From NCBI GenBank assembly GCA_018969785.1, contig JAGWXR010000006.1:1-40935 (forward strand): DNA of 40,935 nucleotides, given 5' to 3'. Shown here piece after piece: positions 30,291 through 40,302 of this stretch. The notes beneath the pieces are model-generated. The model had not been told where the DNA came from. It made no database searches and saw nothing but the letters and a program-made list of their open reading frames with translations. The first letter of the stretch is position 1; each line of letters opens with the position of its first letter. The translations under genes were made by a program, and so were the position numbers. The stretch comes from Alphaproteobacteria bacterium (GTDB lineage: Bacteria > Pseudomonadota > Alphaproteobacteria > Micropepsales > Micropepsaceae).

Positions 30291-32378
30291 TCACTCATTC
30301 GAGAAGGGATCGTCGAGCGACTTGTGGTCATAGGCGCTGTCGTAACCCGATGCGGGTCGCTGCCACCCCTGGGACTGGGGCTTCAGGATGCGCAGCATGA
30401 ACGGGCCCGATCCTTCGGAGCGGATCCTCGACACGGGCACGCCGAGCCTGACAAGTTCGTCCCGGACCGCATTCAGCCTGCGGCGCCAGAGGCCTGCGTC
30501 GGCTTCACGCTGGCCGACCGCAAAGATGCGAATGCTGACTTCGCGGCTGGACTGGAGCGACTGGGATGCGGCCGAGGCAAGAACGTTGAAGCTCTCGCGC
30601 GTGAGGTTCGACTTCGCCTCGGTGAAGGCGACATGCATCAGGACTGGCCTTGGCTGCGCGATGACCGGGTTGGATGGCGCTGTCGGTGCAGGTGTCCTTC
30701 CGGCGGCGGGTGACCGGTCGGCTTCCCCGACACCAGGAGAGGCCGGGTAGGGCGGGATGGGCCCGGCCGATGACGGCGGCGCGGCCGGCGTTACCCTGGT
30801 GGGCGGTGCGGGCAGTCCCGGATAGGTGCCGGGGGCCGGAGGGCTTCCCGTGGATCCGCTGGTGCCCGTCACCGGTGTCACCGCAGGCGGGGGTGGCGTG
30901 ATTGCTTGCGGCTGATAGGAGCCGGTGCTTGCCTGGTTGGTGTTGCCTGCAAACAGCCAGTAGCCGGCAAGCAGCAGTACTGATGCCGCAATGGCGCCGA
31001 GGGAAAACCAGGCAATTGAGGGTACGGAAGAGCCGCCGTCGTGATCTTCCGAGGCGACCGGCGTGACGGCGCAGGAGCAGCCCTCGGGGTGGGCCATCGA
31101 CGGGGCGCACCATGATTTGTACTCGCCGAGATAGACCAGTGCGTGATCGTCGGCTGATCCCTTGTCGGGCTTGGGTTCCGGCTTTTTCTCAATCCGCTCC
31201 TGCAGCGAGCCGGGTCCGGGCTTGCTGCCAAAGAGCTTGGGCCACTGCCAGACGGCCTTCATGCCTGTGGGCCGTGCCTTGCCGCCTTCGAACAGGAAGA
31301 CAGGGTGACCGGTACCCTCGACGGGGACCGGGGCGCGATCGAAGACGTAATCGGTCGTCTCTGTCCGCTTTTCGATGCGCTCGAGCGGACGGCGCCACTG
31401 GTCCGATGTCGAGACGCGATGGTTCGTGCGTGCCAGCACCATCGTGCGCGACTGCGATTTCTCGGGCAGGGGCAGCAGCGCGCCCTGCGGCAGCTTCGTG
31501 CCCTTCTTCGACAGGAGAAGGTACTTTGTCTTGTTCTCCGGCATGTCGGGGGCGCCGAAGGAGTAGACGTCGAGCAGCTCGAGCAGGTTCTTCAGCAGCG
31601 AGAGGATCTCTCCAACCGAGCCATGACGGTCCCAGCCATCGTTGTCCTGGCGCGCATCGAGAAGGCCCGATGCGATCAGCACTGCCGGAACATTCAGTTC
31701 CGAGATGGTGCCAGGACGCGCGCCGGCGAGCTCGACGAAGAAGGGCGTGCCGCCGAAACCCTGTTCACGCTGCGGGCGGGCGTGGCGGGGTGCGCCCCAC
31801 TGGAGGTCCTTGACCAGCTCGTTGCGCGAGATTTCCTCGAGGACCCTGAGCGGGTTTCGCGTGTGCTCAAGGGTCGCCTGCGCCATGTCGGGGCGGATCA
31901 GGCGACCGCGGTACTGTTCCTCGGCCTGTGCATTCACGAAGATGCGGGTAAGGAAGCGGGTGTAGATCTTCTTGGCGCGCTCGGCAGAAAGTTCGGCCTT
32001 GCCTTCGTCACGCGGCGACAGCGCGCGGTAGCGTTCGACGAATTCGCTCATGTACTGCTTGTGCGCGGCGAGAACGTAGCTCACCGGCATGCACATCTGC
32101 GCATGGATCTCGAACTGGCCCGAGGCCAGCGCCTTCACCGTTGCGCCGTCCCAGTGCGTGATCGAGTTGTAGAAGGGGACAACGGCGAAATTCGCCTGGC
32201 CTGCAATCACCGTGTCGAGGACGTCGGCAACCGTGGTGCGGAACAGGAGATGACCGATGCTGTTCGCATCGAGCATTGACCGCATCGCCAGATATGAATG
32301 ACCGCCGTCGCTCTCGGCAAAACTCACGAAGAGGTTTCGCTTGCTCACCCGCGTCCCCAATTCCAGCGGACGCGGCAA
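30291..32378 (-). CDS. Membrane protein with prephenate-dehydratase-like N-terminus, one TM helix, Pro-rich linker and OmpA-like C-terminus
   Basis: FAESDGGHSYLAMRS...IAGQANFAVVPFYNS...NKTKYLLLSKKG resembles PDT landmarks; TM about aa 453-477; Pro-rich about 485-575; VAFTEAKSNLTRESFNVLASAA...RRRLNAVRDELVRLGVPVSRI OmpA-like. Confidence 0.75.
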   Translation of the reverse strand: MPRPLELGTRVSKRNLFVSFAESDGGHSYLAMRSMLDANSIGHLLFRTTVADVLDTVIAGQANFAVVPFYNSITHWDGATVKALASGQFEIHAQMCMPVSYVLAAHKQYMSEFVERYRALSPRDEGKAELSAERAKKIYTRFLTRIFVNAQAEEQYRGRLIRPDMAQATLEHTRNPLRVLEEISRNELVKDLQWGAPRHARPQREQGFGGTPFFVELAGARPGTISELNVPAVLIASGLLDARQDNDGWDRHGSVGEILSLLKNLLELLDVYSFGAPDMPENKTKYLLLSKKGTKLPQGALLPLPEKSQSRTMVLARTNHRVSTSDQWRRPLERIEKRTETTDYVFDRAPVPVEGTGHPVFLFEGGKARPTGMKAVWQWPKLFGSKPGPGSLQERIEKKPEPKPDKGSADDHALVYLGEYKSWCAPSMAHPEGCSCAVTPVASEDHDGGSSVPSIAWFSLGAIAASVLLLAGYWLFAGNTNQASTGSYQPQAITPPPPAVTPVTGTSGSTGSPPAPGTYPGLPAPPTRVTPAAPPSSAGPIPPYPASPGVGEADRSPAAGRTPAPTAPSNPVIAQPRPVLMHVAFTEAKSNLTRESFNVLASAASQSLQSSREVSIRIFAVGQREADAGLWRRRLNAVRDELVRLGVPVSRIRSEGSGPFMLRILKPQSQGWQRPASGYDSAYDHKSLDDPFSNE

Positions 32379-32525
32379 CCCCGGGGATGGGAGGGCCGGT
32401 CTCGCTGACCAGAGCTTGAGGCTAGCGCGAAAGATCTTGGAAAGCGAGTGTTATCAACAATTTAGAGACCGTTTTTGAGCGGTCATCGCGCTCACCTGCT
32501 GGGTGTGCCACCGCTTCTTTTCGCG

Positions 32526-33836
32526 TCAAAGTATGAAGCGCGACAGGTCTGCATTCTTCGCCAATGAGCCAATTTCCCTCTGCACGAAAGTGCGATCTAT
32601 CGTTATGCGTGCATCGCGGCTGTCCGGGGCATGGAAGCTTACTTCCTCCAGCACTCGCTCCATGACGGTCTGCAACCTGCGCGCGCCTATGTTTTCCACG
32701 CTGGCATTCACCTCTGCGGCGGCATCCGCGAGGGCATCAATCCCGTCATCGGTGAATTCCAGCTCGACGCCTTCGGTGGCCATGAGGGCCTTGTACTGCT
32801 TGATGAGGCTTGCCTCGGGTTCGGTCAGGATGCGGCGGAAGTCATCACGGGTCAGGGCCTGGAGCTCGACGCGGATGGGAAGGCGTCCCTGCAACTCGGG
32901 CAGGAGGTCTGACGGCTTGGCGAGGTGGAACGCGCCCGAGGCGATGAAGAGGATGTGGTCGGTCTTCACGGGGCCGTGCTTGGTGCTGACGGTCGTGCCT
33001 TCGATCAGCGGCAGGAGGTCACGCTGGACACCTTCGCGGCTGACGTCGCCGCCGCCGCGCTGCGCGCCTTCACGGGCGCAGATCTTGTCGATTTCGTCGA
33101 GGAAGACGATACCGTCGTTCTCGACCGTGCGGATGGCTTCCTGCACGAGGGCGTCATTATCGATGAGCCGGTCGGACTCTTCGGCCACCAGCGGCGCGTA
33201 GGCGTCGGCCACCTTCATCTTGCGGTGGCGCTGGCGTCCGCCGAGCGCCTTTCCGAGCATGTCATTGAGGTTGAGCATTCCCATCTGCGCGCCGGGCATC
33301 CCGGGGATCTCGAATGCGGGGAAACCCCCGGTTTCATTGAGCTGGAGCTCGATCTCCTTGTCGTCGAGGTCGCCGTTGCGCAGCCGCGTGCGGAAGGCTT
33401 CGCGCGTGGATTCCGATGCGCTCGTGCCCACGAGTGCGTCGAGCACGCGGTCTTCGGCGGCCTTTTCGGCGCGTGCCTTGACATCCTTGTGACGGCGGGC
33501 GCGCACCGAGGCGATGCCGATCTCGAGCAGGTCGCGGATGATCTGCTCGACATCGCGGCCGACGTAGCCCACTTCCGTGAATTTCGTCGCTTCGATCTTG
33601 AGGAAGGGGGCGTCGGCGAGCCGTGCAAGCCTGCGGGAGATCTCGGTCTTGCCCACGCCGGTGGGGCCGATCATGAGGATGTTCTTCGGCAGGACTTCTT
33701 CCTTGAGGCCTGATGGCAGCTGCTGGCGGCGCCAGCGGTTGCGCAACGCGATGGCCACCGCGCGCTTGGCGGCCGCCTGGCCCACGATGTAGCGGTCAAG
33801 CTCGACGACGATCTGGCGGGGGGTGAGGGCGCTCAT
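32526..33836 (-). CDS. hslU: ATP-dependent protease ATPase subunit HslU
   Basis: [28 protein letters not shown]-terminal DLSRFIL. Confidence 0.98.
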   Translation of the reverse strand: MSALTPRQIVVELDRYIVGQAAAKRAVAIALRNRWRRQQLPSGLKEEVLPKNILMIGPTGVGKTEISRRLARLADAPFLKIEATKFTEVGYVGRDVEQIIRDLLEIGIASVRARRHKDVKARAEKAAEDRVLDALVGTSASESTREAFRTRLRNGDLDDKEIELQLNETGGFPAFEIPGMPGAQMGMLNLNDMLGKALGGRQRHRKMKVADAYAPLVAEESDRLIDNDALVQEAIRTVENDGIVFLDEIDKICAREGAQRGGGDVSREGVQRDLLPLIEGTTVSTKHGPVKTDHILFIASGAFHLAKPSDLLPELQGRLPIRVELQALTRDDFRRILTEPEASLIKQYKALMATEGVELEFTDDGIDALADAAAEVNASVENIGARRLQTVMERVLEEVSFHAPDSRDARITIDRTFVQREIGSLAKNADLSRFIL

Positions 33837-33842
33837 GGCGGT

Positions 33843-34400
33843 TCAGAGTGTCTCGATGGTGAATTCTTGGTTGGTGTAGACGCAGAGGTCGGCGGCGATC
33901 TTCATCGAGCGACGGGCGATTTCCTCGGCGTCGAGGTCCATGGGGTAGAGGGCGCGGGCAGCGGCCAGGGCAAAATTGCCGCCTGAGCCGATGCCGATGA
34001 GGCCGTCCTCGGGCTCGACGACATCGCCCGTGCCGGACAGGATCAGGCTGACGCTGGCGTCTGCGACGGCGAGCATGGCTTCGAGACGGCGCAGATAGCG
34101 GTCGGTGCGCCAGTCCTTGGCGAGCTCGACGGCGGCCCGCGTGAGGTTGCCGGGATAGGTCTCAAGCTTGCCCTCGAGGCGCTCGAACAGCGTAAACGCG
34201 TCGGCCGTGGCGCCGGCAAAGCCTGCAATCACGCGCCCGCCGGAGAGCCTTCGGACCTTGCGGGCGTTGGCTTTCATGACCGTTGGTCCCAGGCTTACCT
34301 GGCCGTCGCCTGCGACAACGACGCGTCCGTTCTTGCGCACCGAGAGGATCGTGGTCCGCCGCCAGATGCCCTGGCCCTCGGTCGCGTCATTCGTCGGCAT
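33843..34400 (-). CDS. hslV: ATP-dependent protease subunit HslV
   Basis: [38 protein letters not shown]. Confidence 0.98.
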   Translation of the reverse strand: MPTNDATEGQGIWRRTTILSVRKNGRVVVAGDGQVSLGPTVMKANARKVRRLSGGRVIAGFAGATADAFTLFERLEGKLETYPGNLTRAAVELAKDWRTDRYLRRLEAMLAVADASVSLILSGTGDVVEPEDGLIGIGSGGNFALAAARALYPMDLDAEEIARRSMKIAADLCVYTNQEFTIETL

Positions 34401-34486
34401 TGCGTCTCCCTTCGCGCATTGTTAGGGCTTTTCAAAGAAAAAGGGCCATGGCTGCAGGAGCCGGCCGGCCCAGAGGTAAAGGTTAC

Positions 34487-35080
34487 ATGCGCAAAGCATC
34501 GGTCGAACGCAAGACGCGGGAAACGGAAATTTCCGTGAGCCTCGACCTTGACGGGTCCGGCAATTTCGACATCAGCACGGGGATCGGCTTCCTCGACCAC
34601 ATGCTTGAGAGCTTTTCCAAGCATTCGGGCATCGACCTGACGGTGCGCGCGAAGGGCGACACGCATATCGATTTCCACCACACCACCGAGGATACGGCGA
34701 TCGTCATCGGGCAGGCCATCGCGAAGGCGCTTGGCGAACCGAAGGGGATCAGACGCTTCGGATCGGCGCTGATCCCGATGGACGAGACGCTGACGCGCTG
34801 TGCGGTCGATGTGTCGGGGCGTCCCTACTTCATCTGGAAAGTTTCGTTCAGCCGGGCGAAGCTTGGCGAGATGGATACGGAGCTGTTCAAGGAATGGTTC
34901 CAGGCCCTGTCGCAGAACGCGGGGTTGACGCTGCACATCGAGAACCTGTACGGCGAGAACAACCATCACATTGCCGAGAGCTGCTACAAGGCGTGCGCGC
35001 GTGCGCTCAGGCAGGCGCTTGAGACCGATCCGCGACAGGCGGGCTTGGTACCGAGCACAAAGGGAAGCCTCGGCCGCTGA
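34487..35080 (+). CDS. hisB: Imidazoleglycerol-phosphate dehydratase
   Basis: [41 protein letters not shown]; start at MRKASVERK. Confidence 0.97.
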   Translation: MRKASVERKTRETEISVSLDLDGSGNFDISTGIGFLDHMLESFSKHSGIDLTVRAKGDTHIDFHHTTEDTAIVIGQAIAKALGEPKGIRRFGSALIPMDETLTRCAVDVSGRPYFIWKVSFSRAKLGEMDTELFKEWFQALSQNAGLTLHIENLYGENNHHIAESCYKACARALRQALETDPRQAGLVPSTKGSLGR

Positions 35081-35098
35081 GGAGGCGGGACAGTCTCC

Positions 35099-35752
35099 AT
35101 GACCGAGTGCGTCGCCATCGTCGACTACGGCTCCGGCAACCTGCGATCGGTCGAGAAGGCCGTGATGCGTGCGATTGCCGACAACGGGCTTGATTGCCGT
35201 GTCAGCGTCACCTCGTCGCCCGAGGCGGTGCTTTCGGCTTCACGCATCGTGCTGCCGGGTGTTGGTGCCTTCGCGGACTGCATGCGCGGCGTCAAGCGCA
35301 TCGACGGGCTTGATGCGGCGCTCGCGGAGAGCGTGAGGGGTAAGGGCAGGCCGTTCCTCGGGATCTGCGTTGGCATGCAGCTGCTCGCGGATGAGGGGCT
35401 GGAGCATGGGCGTCTTGCGGGCCTGGGATGGATTTCCGGCCAGGTGATACGGATCGAGACCGGGCAGGCGCATTTGAAAGTGCCCCACATGGGCTGGAAC
35501 GAACTGAAGCTCGTGCGGCCGCATCCGGTGCTTGCCCATCTCGGGCCCGGGGAGGCGGCCCACGCCTATTTCGTGCACAGCTATCATTTTCGCGCTTCGG
35601 ATCCGCGCGATGTGATTGCGACGAGCGAGCATGGCGAGACGATCTGCGCTGCCATCGGCCGTGACAACATCATCGGTACCCAGTTCCATCCCGAGAAGAG
35701 CCAGGCGCTCGGGCTGACGCTGCTGGCCAATTTCATCCGGTGGCGGCCATGA
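35099..35752 (+). CDS. hisH: Imidazole glycerol phosphate synthase subunit HisH
   Basis: [35 protein letters not shown]. Confidence 0.97.
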   Translation: MTECVAIVDYGSGNLRSVEKAVMRAIADNGLDCRVSVTSSPEAVLSASRIVLPGVGAFADCMRGVKRIDGLDAALAESVRGKGRPFLGICVGMQLLADEGLEHGRLAGLGWISGQVIRIETGQAHLKVPHMGWNELKLVRPHPVLAHLGPGEAAHAYFVHSYHFRASDPRDVIATSEHGETICAAIGRDNIIGTQFHPEKSQALGLTLLANFIRWRP

Positions 35753-36474
35753 TCCTTTTTCCGGCGATCGACCTCAAAGGTGGCAAGTGCGTGCGGTTGC
35801 TGCGGGGTGACATGGCGAGCGCGACCGTGTTCAACGACGATCCGGGGCAGCAGGCGCAACTCTTTGCGGCGCAGGGTTTCTCGTGGATCCATGTGGTGGA
35901 TCTTGATGGCGCCTTTGCAGGGAGCAGCGTCAACACCGATGCTATCCGCGGCGTGCTCTCGATGAGCGGGCTTCCCGTGCAGCTGGGCGGGGGGATCCGC
36001 TCGCTGGCGGCCATCGAGCACTGGCTGGGCCTTGGCGTGAACCGGGTCATCCTCGGCACGATTGCCGTCACCGAACCGGCGCTTGTGCACGAGGCGGGGC
36101 GGCTGTTTCCGGGGCGGGTCGTCGTCGGCATCGATGCGCGCGAGGGCCGTGTGGCCATCCAGGGATGGGGCGCGGGCACCGATGTCACGGCGGTCGAGCT
36201 TGCGCGCCGGCTGTCGGATGCCGGGATCGGCGCGATCATCTATACCGACATTGCCCGCGACGGGACGGGGCTTGGGCTCAATCTTCATGAAACGGCGCTG
36301 GTGGCAGAGGCCTCGCCGGTTCCTGTGATTGCCAGCGGCGGCGTGGGGTCGCTTGCGGACCTCGAGGCGCTCAAGGCACTCAACCATCCCAACATCGCAG
36401 GCGCGGTGTGCGGGCGAGCACTCTATGACGGGCGGCTCGATGCGCGTGCGGCGCTTGCGGCGATGGAGGCCTGA
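35749..36474 (+). CDS. hisA: 1-(5-phosphoribosyl)-5-[(5-phosphoribosylamino)methylideneamino]imidazole-4-carboxamide isomerase
   Basis: [37 protein letters not shown]. Confidence 0.96.
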   Translation: MILFPAIDLKGGKCVRLLRGDMASATVFNDDPGQQAQLFAAQGFSWIHVVDLDGAFAGSSVNTDAIRGVLSMSGLPVQLGGGIRSLAAIEHWLGLGVNRVILGTIAVTEPALVHEAGRLFPGRVVVGIDAREGRVAIQGWGAGTDVTAVELARRLSDAGIGAIIYTDIARDGTGLGLNLHETALVAEASPVPVIASGGVGSLADLEALKALNHPNIAGAVCGRALYDGRLDARAALAAMEA

Positions 36475-36479
36475 TCCTC

Positions 36480-37238
36480 ATGCTGAAGGTGCGCGTCATA
36501 CCCTGCCTCGACGTGAAGGATGGCCGCGTGGTCAAGGGCGTGCGGTTTGAAAACCTGCGCGATGCGGGCGATCCGGTCGAGGCCGCACGCGCCTATGATG
36601 CGGCAGGCGCGGACGAACTCTGCTTTCTCGACATCACTGCCAGCCACGAGCAGCGGGGCGCGATCCTTGATGTGATCCGGCGAACGGCGGATGTGTGCTT
36701 CATGCCGCTGACCGTGGGCGGCGGTGTGCGGACCCTGGAAGACATGCGCGCCCTGCTGCTCGCCGGGGCGGACAAGGTTTCGATCAACACGGCCGCGGTA
36801 CAGCGGCGCGAGGTCGTGCGCGAGGCGGCGGAGAAATTCGGGTCCCAGCTTGTGGTGGTGGCGATCGATGCCCGGCGCGTGCCGGGCGGGCGGTTCGAGA
36901 TCTTCACCCATGGCGGGCGGCAGGCCACGGGGATCGATGCGCTGGCCTATGCGCGGGAAGTCGAAGCGCTCGGGGCGGGCGAGATCCTGCTGACCTCGAT
37001 GGATCGTGACGGCACGCGGGAGGGTTATGACATCGACCTCACCCGCGCGGTTTCGGATGCGGTCGGCATCCCTGTCATTGCGAGCGGCGGGGTGGGGCAG
37101 GTCGATCACCTGGCCGAGGGGATCCTCTCGGGGCATGCCAGCGCGGTGCTTGCAGCATCGATCTTCCACTTCGGCGAGGTTTCCATCGCGCAAGCCAAGG
37201 CGCGGCTGCAGGCGTGTGGCATTCCGGTTCGCATCTAG
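36480..37238 (+). CDS. hisF: Imidazole glycerol phosphate synthase subunit HisF
   Basis: [47 protein letters not shown]. Confidence 0.98.
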   Translation: MLKVRVIPCLDVKDGRVVKGVRFENLRDAGDPVEAARAYDAAGADELCFLDITASHEQRGAILDVIRRTADVCFMPLTVGGGVRTLEDMRALLLAGADKVSINTAAVQRREVVREAAEKFGSQLVVVAIDARRVPGGRFEIFTHGGRQATGIDALAYAREVEALGAGEILLTSMDRDGTREGYDIDLTRAVSDAVGIPVIASGGVGQVDHLAEGILSGHASAVLAASIFHFGEVSIAQAKARLQACGIPVRI

Positions 37239-37396
37239 CCAAAGAGTTTTCCACAGACTCTGGCGGATGTGGGGATACCCCGTGGTAAACTACCAGATGC
37301 TGGGTTGATGACGCTTTTGTGAATGAAACATGACATTTGCGTTGCGGGGATGGCCTGTCGAAAATCCTCGCGTCAATGCCGTGGATGTCGGGGCCC

Positions 37397-38950
37397 ATGC
37401 ATCAGGAAACGGAACTCAAGTTCGTCGGGGATGATGGCGCACTCAGTGCCTTGCGGCAGTCTGCCCCGTTCCTGAGCTACGCGGGTCATCGCAGCGCGAG
37501 CACGGCCGTGCGGCGGGCCGTCTATTTCGATACTGCCGACCACACGTTGCGCCGTGCGGGCTATGTCCTGCGGGTCAGGGGCGAGGGCAATGTGCAGTGC
37601 CAGACCCTGAAGAAGATTGGTTCGGGCGAACTGGTGACGCGGCCGGAGTACAAGTCGGAGATTGCCGGCACACGGCCCGAGGTTGCTTCCATTCCCGACA
37701 GCCGGGCGCGATGGAAGGTGACGCACCTGCTCTCGGGAAGGCCGCTTGAGCCGATCTTCGAAGTCGATACGCGCCGGACCCGGGTGGTACTCACGCCGGC
37801 CCGCAATGTTGAACTGGAAGCGGCGATCGACACAGGCGAGATCCGGCTTGCGCGGGATACGACACGCACGCTCACCATCAGCGAGGTCGAATTCGAACTG
37901 GTCCGCGGCAGCATGAATGACCTGCTGTCGACGGCGCGCGTGCTGACGCGCGGGCTGCCGCTGACGCTCTCGTTCCTGTCCAAGCCCGAGCGGGGCTTCC
38001 GGCTTGCCGCGGACGAGGCGCTCGAGCCCTGGCGCCCGTCGAAGATCAACCTGCGCGGTGCGCAGACGGCGGATGATGCGATGGCCATCATCATTGGCAG
38101 CTGCCTGAAGCACCTGCTGAACAACCATGATGCCGTCGTCTCCGGGCACAGGAGCGAGGGCATCCACCAGATGCGGGTTGCGCTTCGCAAGCTTCGCGTC
38201 GCGTTCTCGATGCTTTCACCCGAGCAGCGCGCGCAGCAGGCTGCGCTGATCGGGGAGGTGAAGCGCGTTGCCTCGGCGCTTGGCGCCTGTCGTGACAAGG
38301 AGATCCTTCTGTCCGAGATGACGCTGCCGGTGGCGCGACAGCTCGGGCGGGAAGACGAGTTCGTCCCGCTTGTACAGCGGATGGAGCATGCGCGTGAGGA
38401 GACATGGCGCGCGGCGCTTGATTGCCTGTCGTCGGACCGGTTCCGTGCGCTGGTGCTTGACCTTGCCTCGATCACGCAGCAGCGGCCGTGGCTGTCAAAT
38501 CCCTCGTCCCATCGCGACCTCGAAGCGGATGCGCGCCGCTTTGGCGCGACGCAGTCGCAGCGGCGGCTGAAACAGTGCCAGAAGGCGCTGAAACGTGCTC
38601 GAAAGCTCAAGGGCGCCGAACTGCACGACTTGCGCATCGCGCTCAAGAAGCTTCGCTACACGCTCGAGTTCTTCGAATCCATCGAGGACAGGCGCACCAC
38701 GAAGGTGCTGCTGAAGCGTGTCAGCCGGCTCCAGGACCTGCTCGGCGAGATGAATGACGTGCTCGTGGCGCGCCCGCAGCTGAGGGCGATGATCGCCGAC
38801 AGCCAGTCCAGCGACCAGGCGTCCGCCGTGTCGCTGGCCGGCGGGATGCTGCTTGGCTGGCACGGGCGGCGCTATGTGGCCAAGCGCAAGCGCGTTCGTG
38901 CGCGGCTCAAGTCGCTTGCGCGGCTCCGGCGGATCGCCAGGCCGTCCTAG
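37397..38950 (+). CDS. CYTH and CHAD domain-containing protein
   Basis: N-terminal MHQETELKF (ExExK) CYTH; CHAD HQMRVALRKLRVAFSML and HDLRIALKKLRYTLEFFE. Confidence 0.92.
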   Translation: MHQETELKFVGDDGALSALRQSAPFLSYAGHRSASTAVRRAVYFDTADHTLRRAGYVLRVRGEGNVQCQTLKKIGSGELVTRPEYKSEIAGTRPEVASIPDSRARWKVTHLLSGRPLEPIFEVDTRRTRVVLTPARNVELEAAIDTGEIRLARDTTRTLTISEVEFELVRGSMNDLLSTARVLTRGLPLTLSFLSKPERGFRLAADEALEPWRPSKINLRGAQTADDAMAIIIGSCLKHLLNNHDAVVSGHRSEGIHQMRVALRKLRVAFSMLSPEQRAQQAALIGEVKRVASALGACRDKEILLSEMTLPVARQLGREDEFVPLVQRMEHAREETWRAALDCLSSDRFRALVLDLASITQQRPWLSNPSSHRDLEADARRFGATQSQRRLKQCQKALKRARKLKGAELHDLRIALKKLRYTLEFFESIEDRRTTKVLLKRVSRLQDLLGEMNDVLVARPQLRAMIADSQSSDQASAVSLAGGMLLGWHGRRYVAKRKRVRARLKSLARLRRIARPS

Positions 38951-40302
38951 ACGTTCAGCAGCAGGTGCTGGCGTTCCCAGGGGCTGATGACCTGCTGGTA
39001 GGCATCGTGTTCGGAGGCTTTCACGTCGGAGTAAAGGTCGACAAAAGCGGGCCCGAGCAGGTCGCGTATGTCGGCTGAGTTGCGGAAGCGCTGGATGGCG
39101 TCGAGAAGGTGCCGGGGAAGCTGGTACTTCATCGACTCGTAGGCGTTTCCTTCCATGGGCTTTGTCGGCATGAGGTTCTGCGTCATGCCCATGTAGCCGC
39201 AGGCGAGGGTCGCGGCAATGGCAAGGTAGGGATTGGCGTCGGCGCCGGGGACGCGGTTCTCGATGCGGCGGTTCTTCTGCTCGGACTCCGGCACGCGCAG
39301 GCCCACGGTGCGGTTCTCGTGGCCCCAATGGGTGTTCACGGGCGCCGAGAGGTAGCGCACCAGCCTTCGATACGAATTCACGTAAGGGGCAATCAGGGGC
39401 ATCGATGCGGGCAGGTATTTCTGCAAGCCCGCGATATAGGCGAGGAAGAGCCTCGTGTCCTTGCCGTTCTTGTTGGCAAAGAGGTTCTTGCCGGTCCTCG
39501 CGTCCACAACGCTCTGGTGGATGTGCATGGCGCTGCCGGGTTCCTGCTCGTAGGGCTTGGCCATGAAGGTTGCGTAGATGTCATGGCGCAGGGCGGCCTG
39601 GCGCACGGTACGCTTGAAGAGGAAGGACTGGTCGGCGAGCTGCAGGGGATCGCCGTGATAGAAGTTGATCTCGCACTGCGCCACGCCTTCCTCGTGGATG
39701 AGGCTGTCGATGCCGATCTCCTGCGCATCGCAATAGTCGTAGACGTCCTCGAACATCGGATCGAATTCGTTGACGGCATCAATGGCGTAGGCCTGTCGGC
39801 CGGTCTGCGGGCGGCCCGACTTGCCGGCTGGCGGCAGGAGCGGATAATCGGGGTCGATGTTCTTCTGCGCGAGGTAGAACTCGAGTTCCGGCGCGACCAC
39901 AGGCCTCCAGTTGCGTTCCCTGAACCTGGCGAGGATCGACTTGAGAACCTGGCGCGGGGCGACGGGGTTCGGTTTTCCGGTTCGGTCGGTACAGTCGCAG
40001 ATGACCTGAGCGGTCGGCTCGCGGTACCACGGGACGACGCAGATCGTGTCGGCGTCGGGCACGAGGATCATGTCGGGCGCCTGGTAGGTGAGGGCGTCCG
40101 TTTCGGCGTCGGCTCCGGTCACCATCTGGCCGAAGACGCTCTCGGGCAGGCGCAGCGTGTCGTTTTCGAGGCCGGAGAGGAACTTGCTCGTGGGCAGGAT
40201 CTTGCCGCGAGCGATCCCGGCCATGTCCGGGACGAGGAGTTCGACTTCCGTGATGCGGCGTTCTTTCAGCCACTCCTTCAACTGCGCGTGATTTCTGCTC
40301 AT
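38947..40302 (-). CDS. Glutamine synthetase family protein (PuuA-like gamma-glutamylpolyamine synthetase)
   Basis: PELEFYL; AMHIHQSVVD; NSYRRLV; start at MSRNHAQLKEW; adjacent PuuD-like gene. Confidence 0.88.
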   Translation of the reverse strand: MSRNHAQLKEWLKERRITEVELLVPDMAGIARGKILPTSKFLSGLENDTLRLPESVFGQMVTGADAETDALTYQAPDMILVPDADTICVVPWYREPTAQVICDCTDRTGKPNPVAPRQVLKSILARFRERNWRPVVAPELEFYLAQKNIDPDYPLLPPAGKSGRPQTGRQAYAIDAVNEFDPMFEDVYDYCDAQEIGIDSLIHEEGVAQCEINFYHGDPLQLADQSFLFKRTVRQAALRHDIYATFMAKPYEQEPGSAMHIHQSVVDARTGKNLFANKNGKDTRLFLAYIAGLQKYLPASMPLIAPYVNSYRRLVRYLSAPVNTHWGHENRTVGLRVPESEQKNRRIENRVPGADANPYLAIAATLACGYMGMTQNLMPTKPMEGNAYESMKYQLPRHLLDAIQRFRNSADIRDLLGPAFVDLYSDVKASEHDAYQQVISPWERQHLLLNV

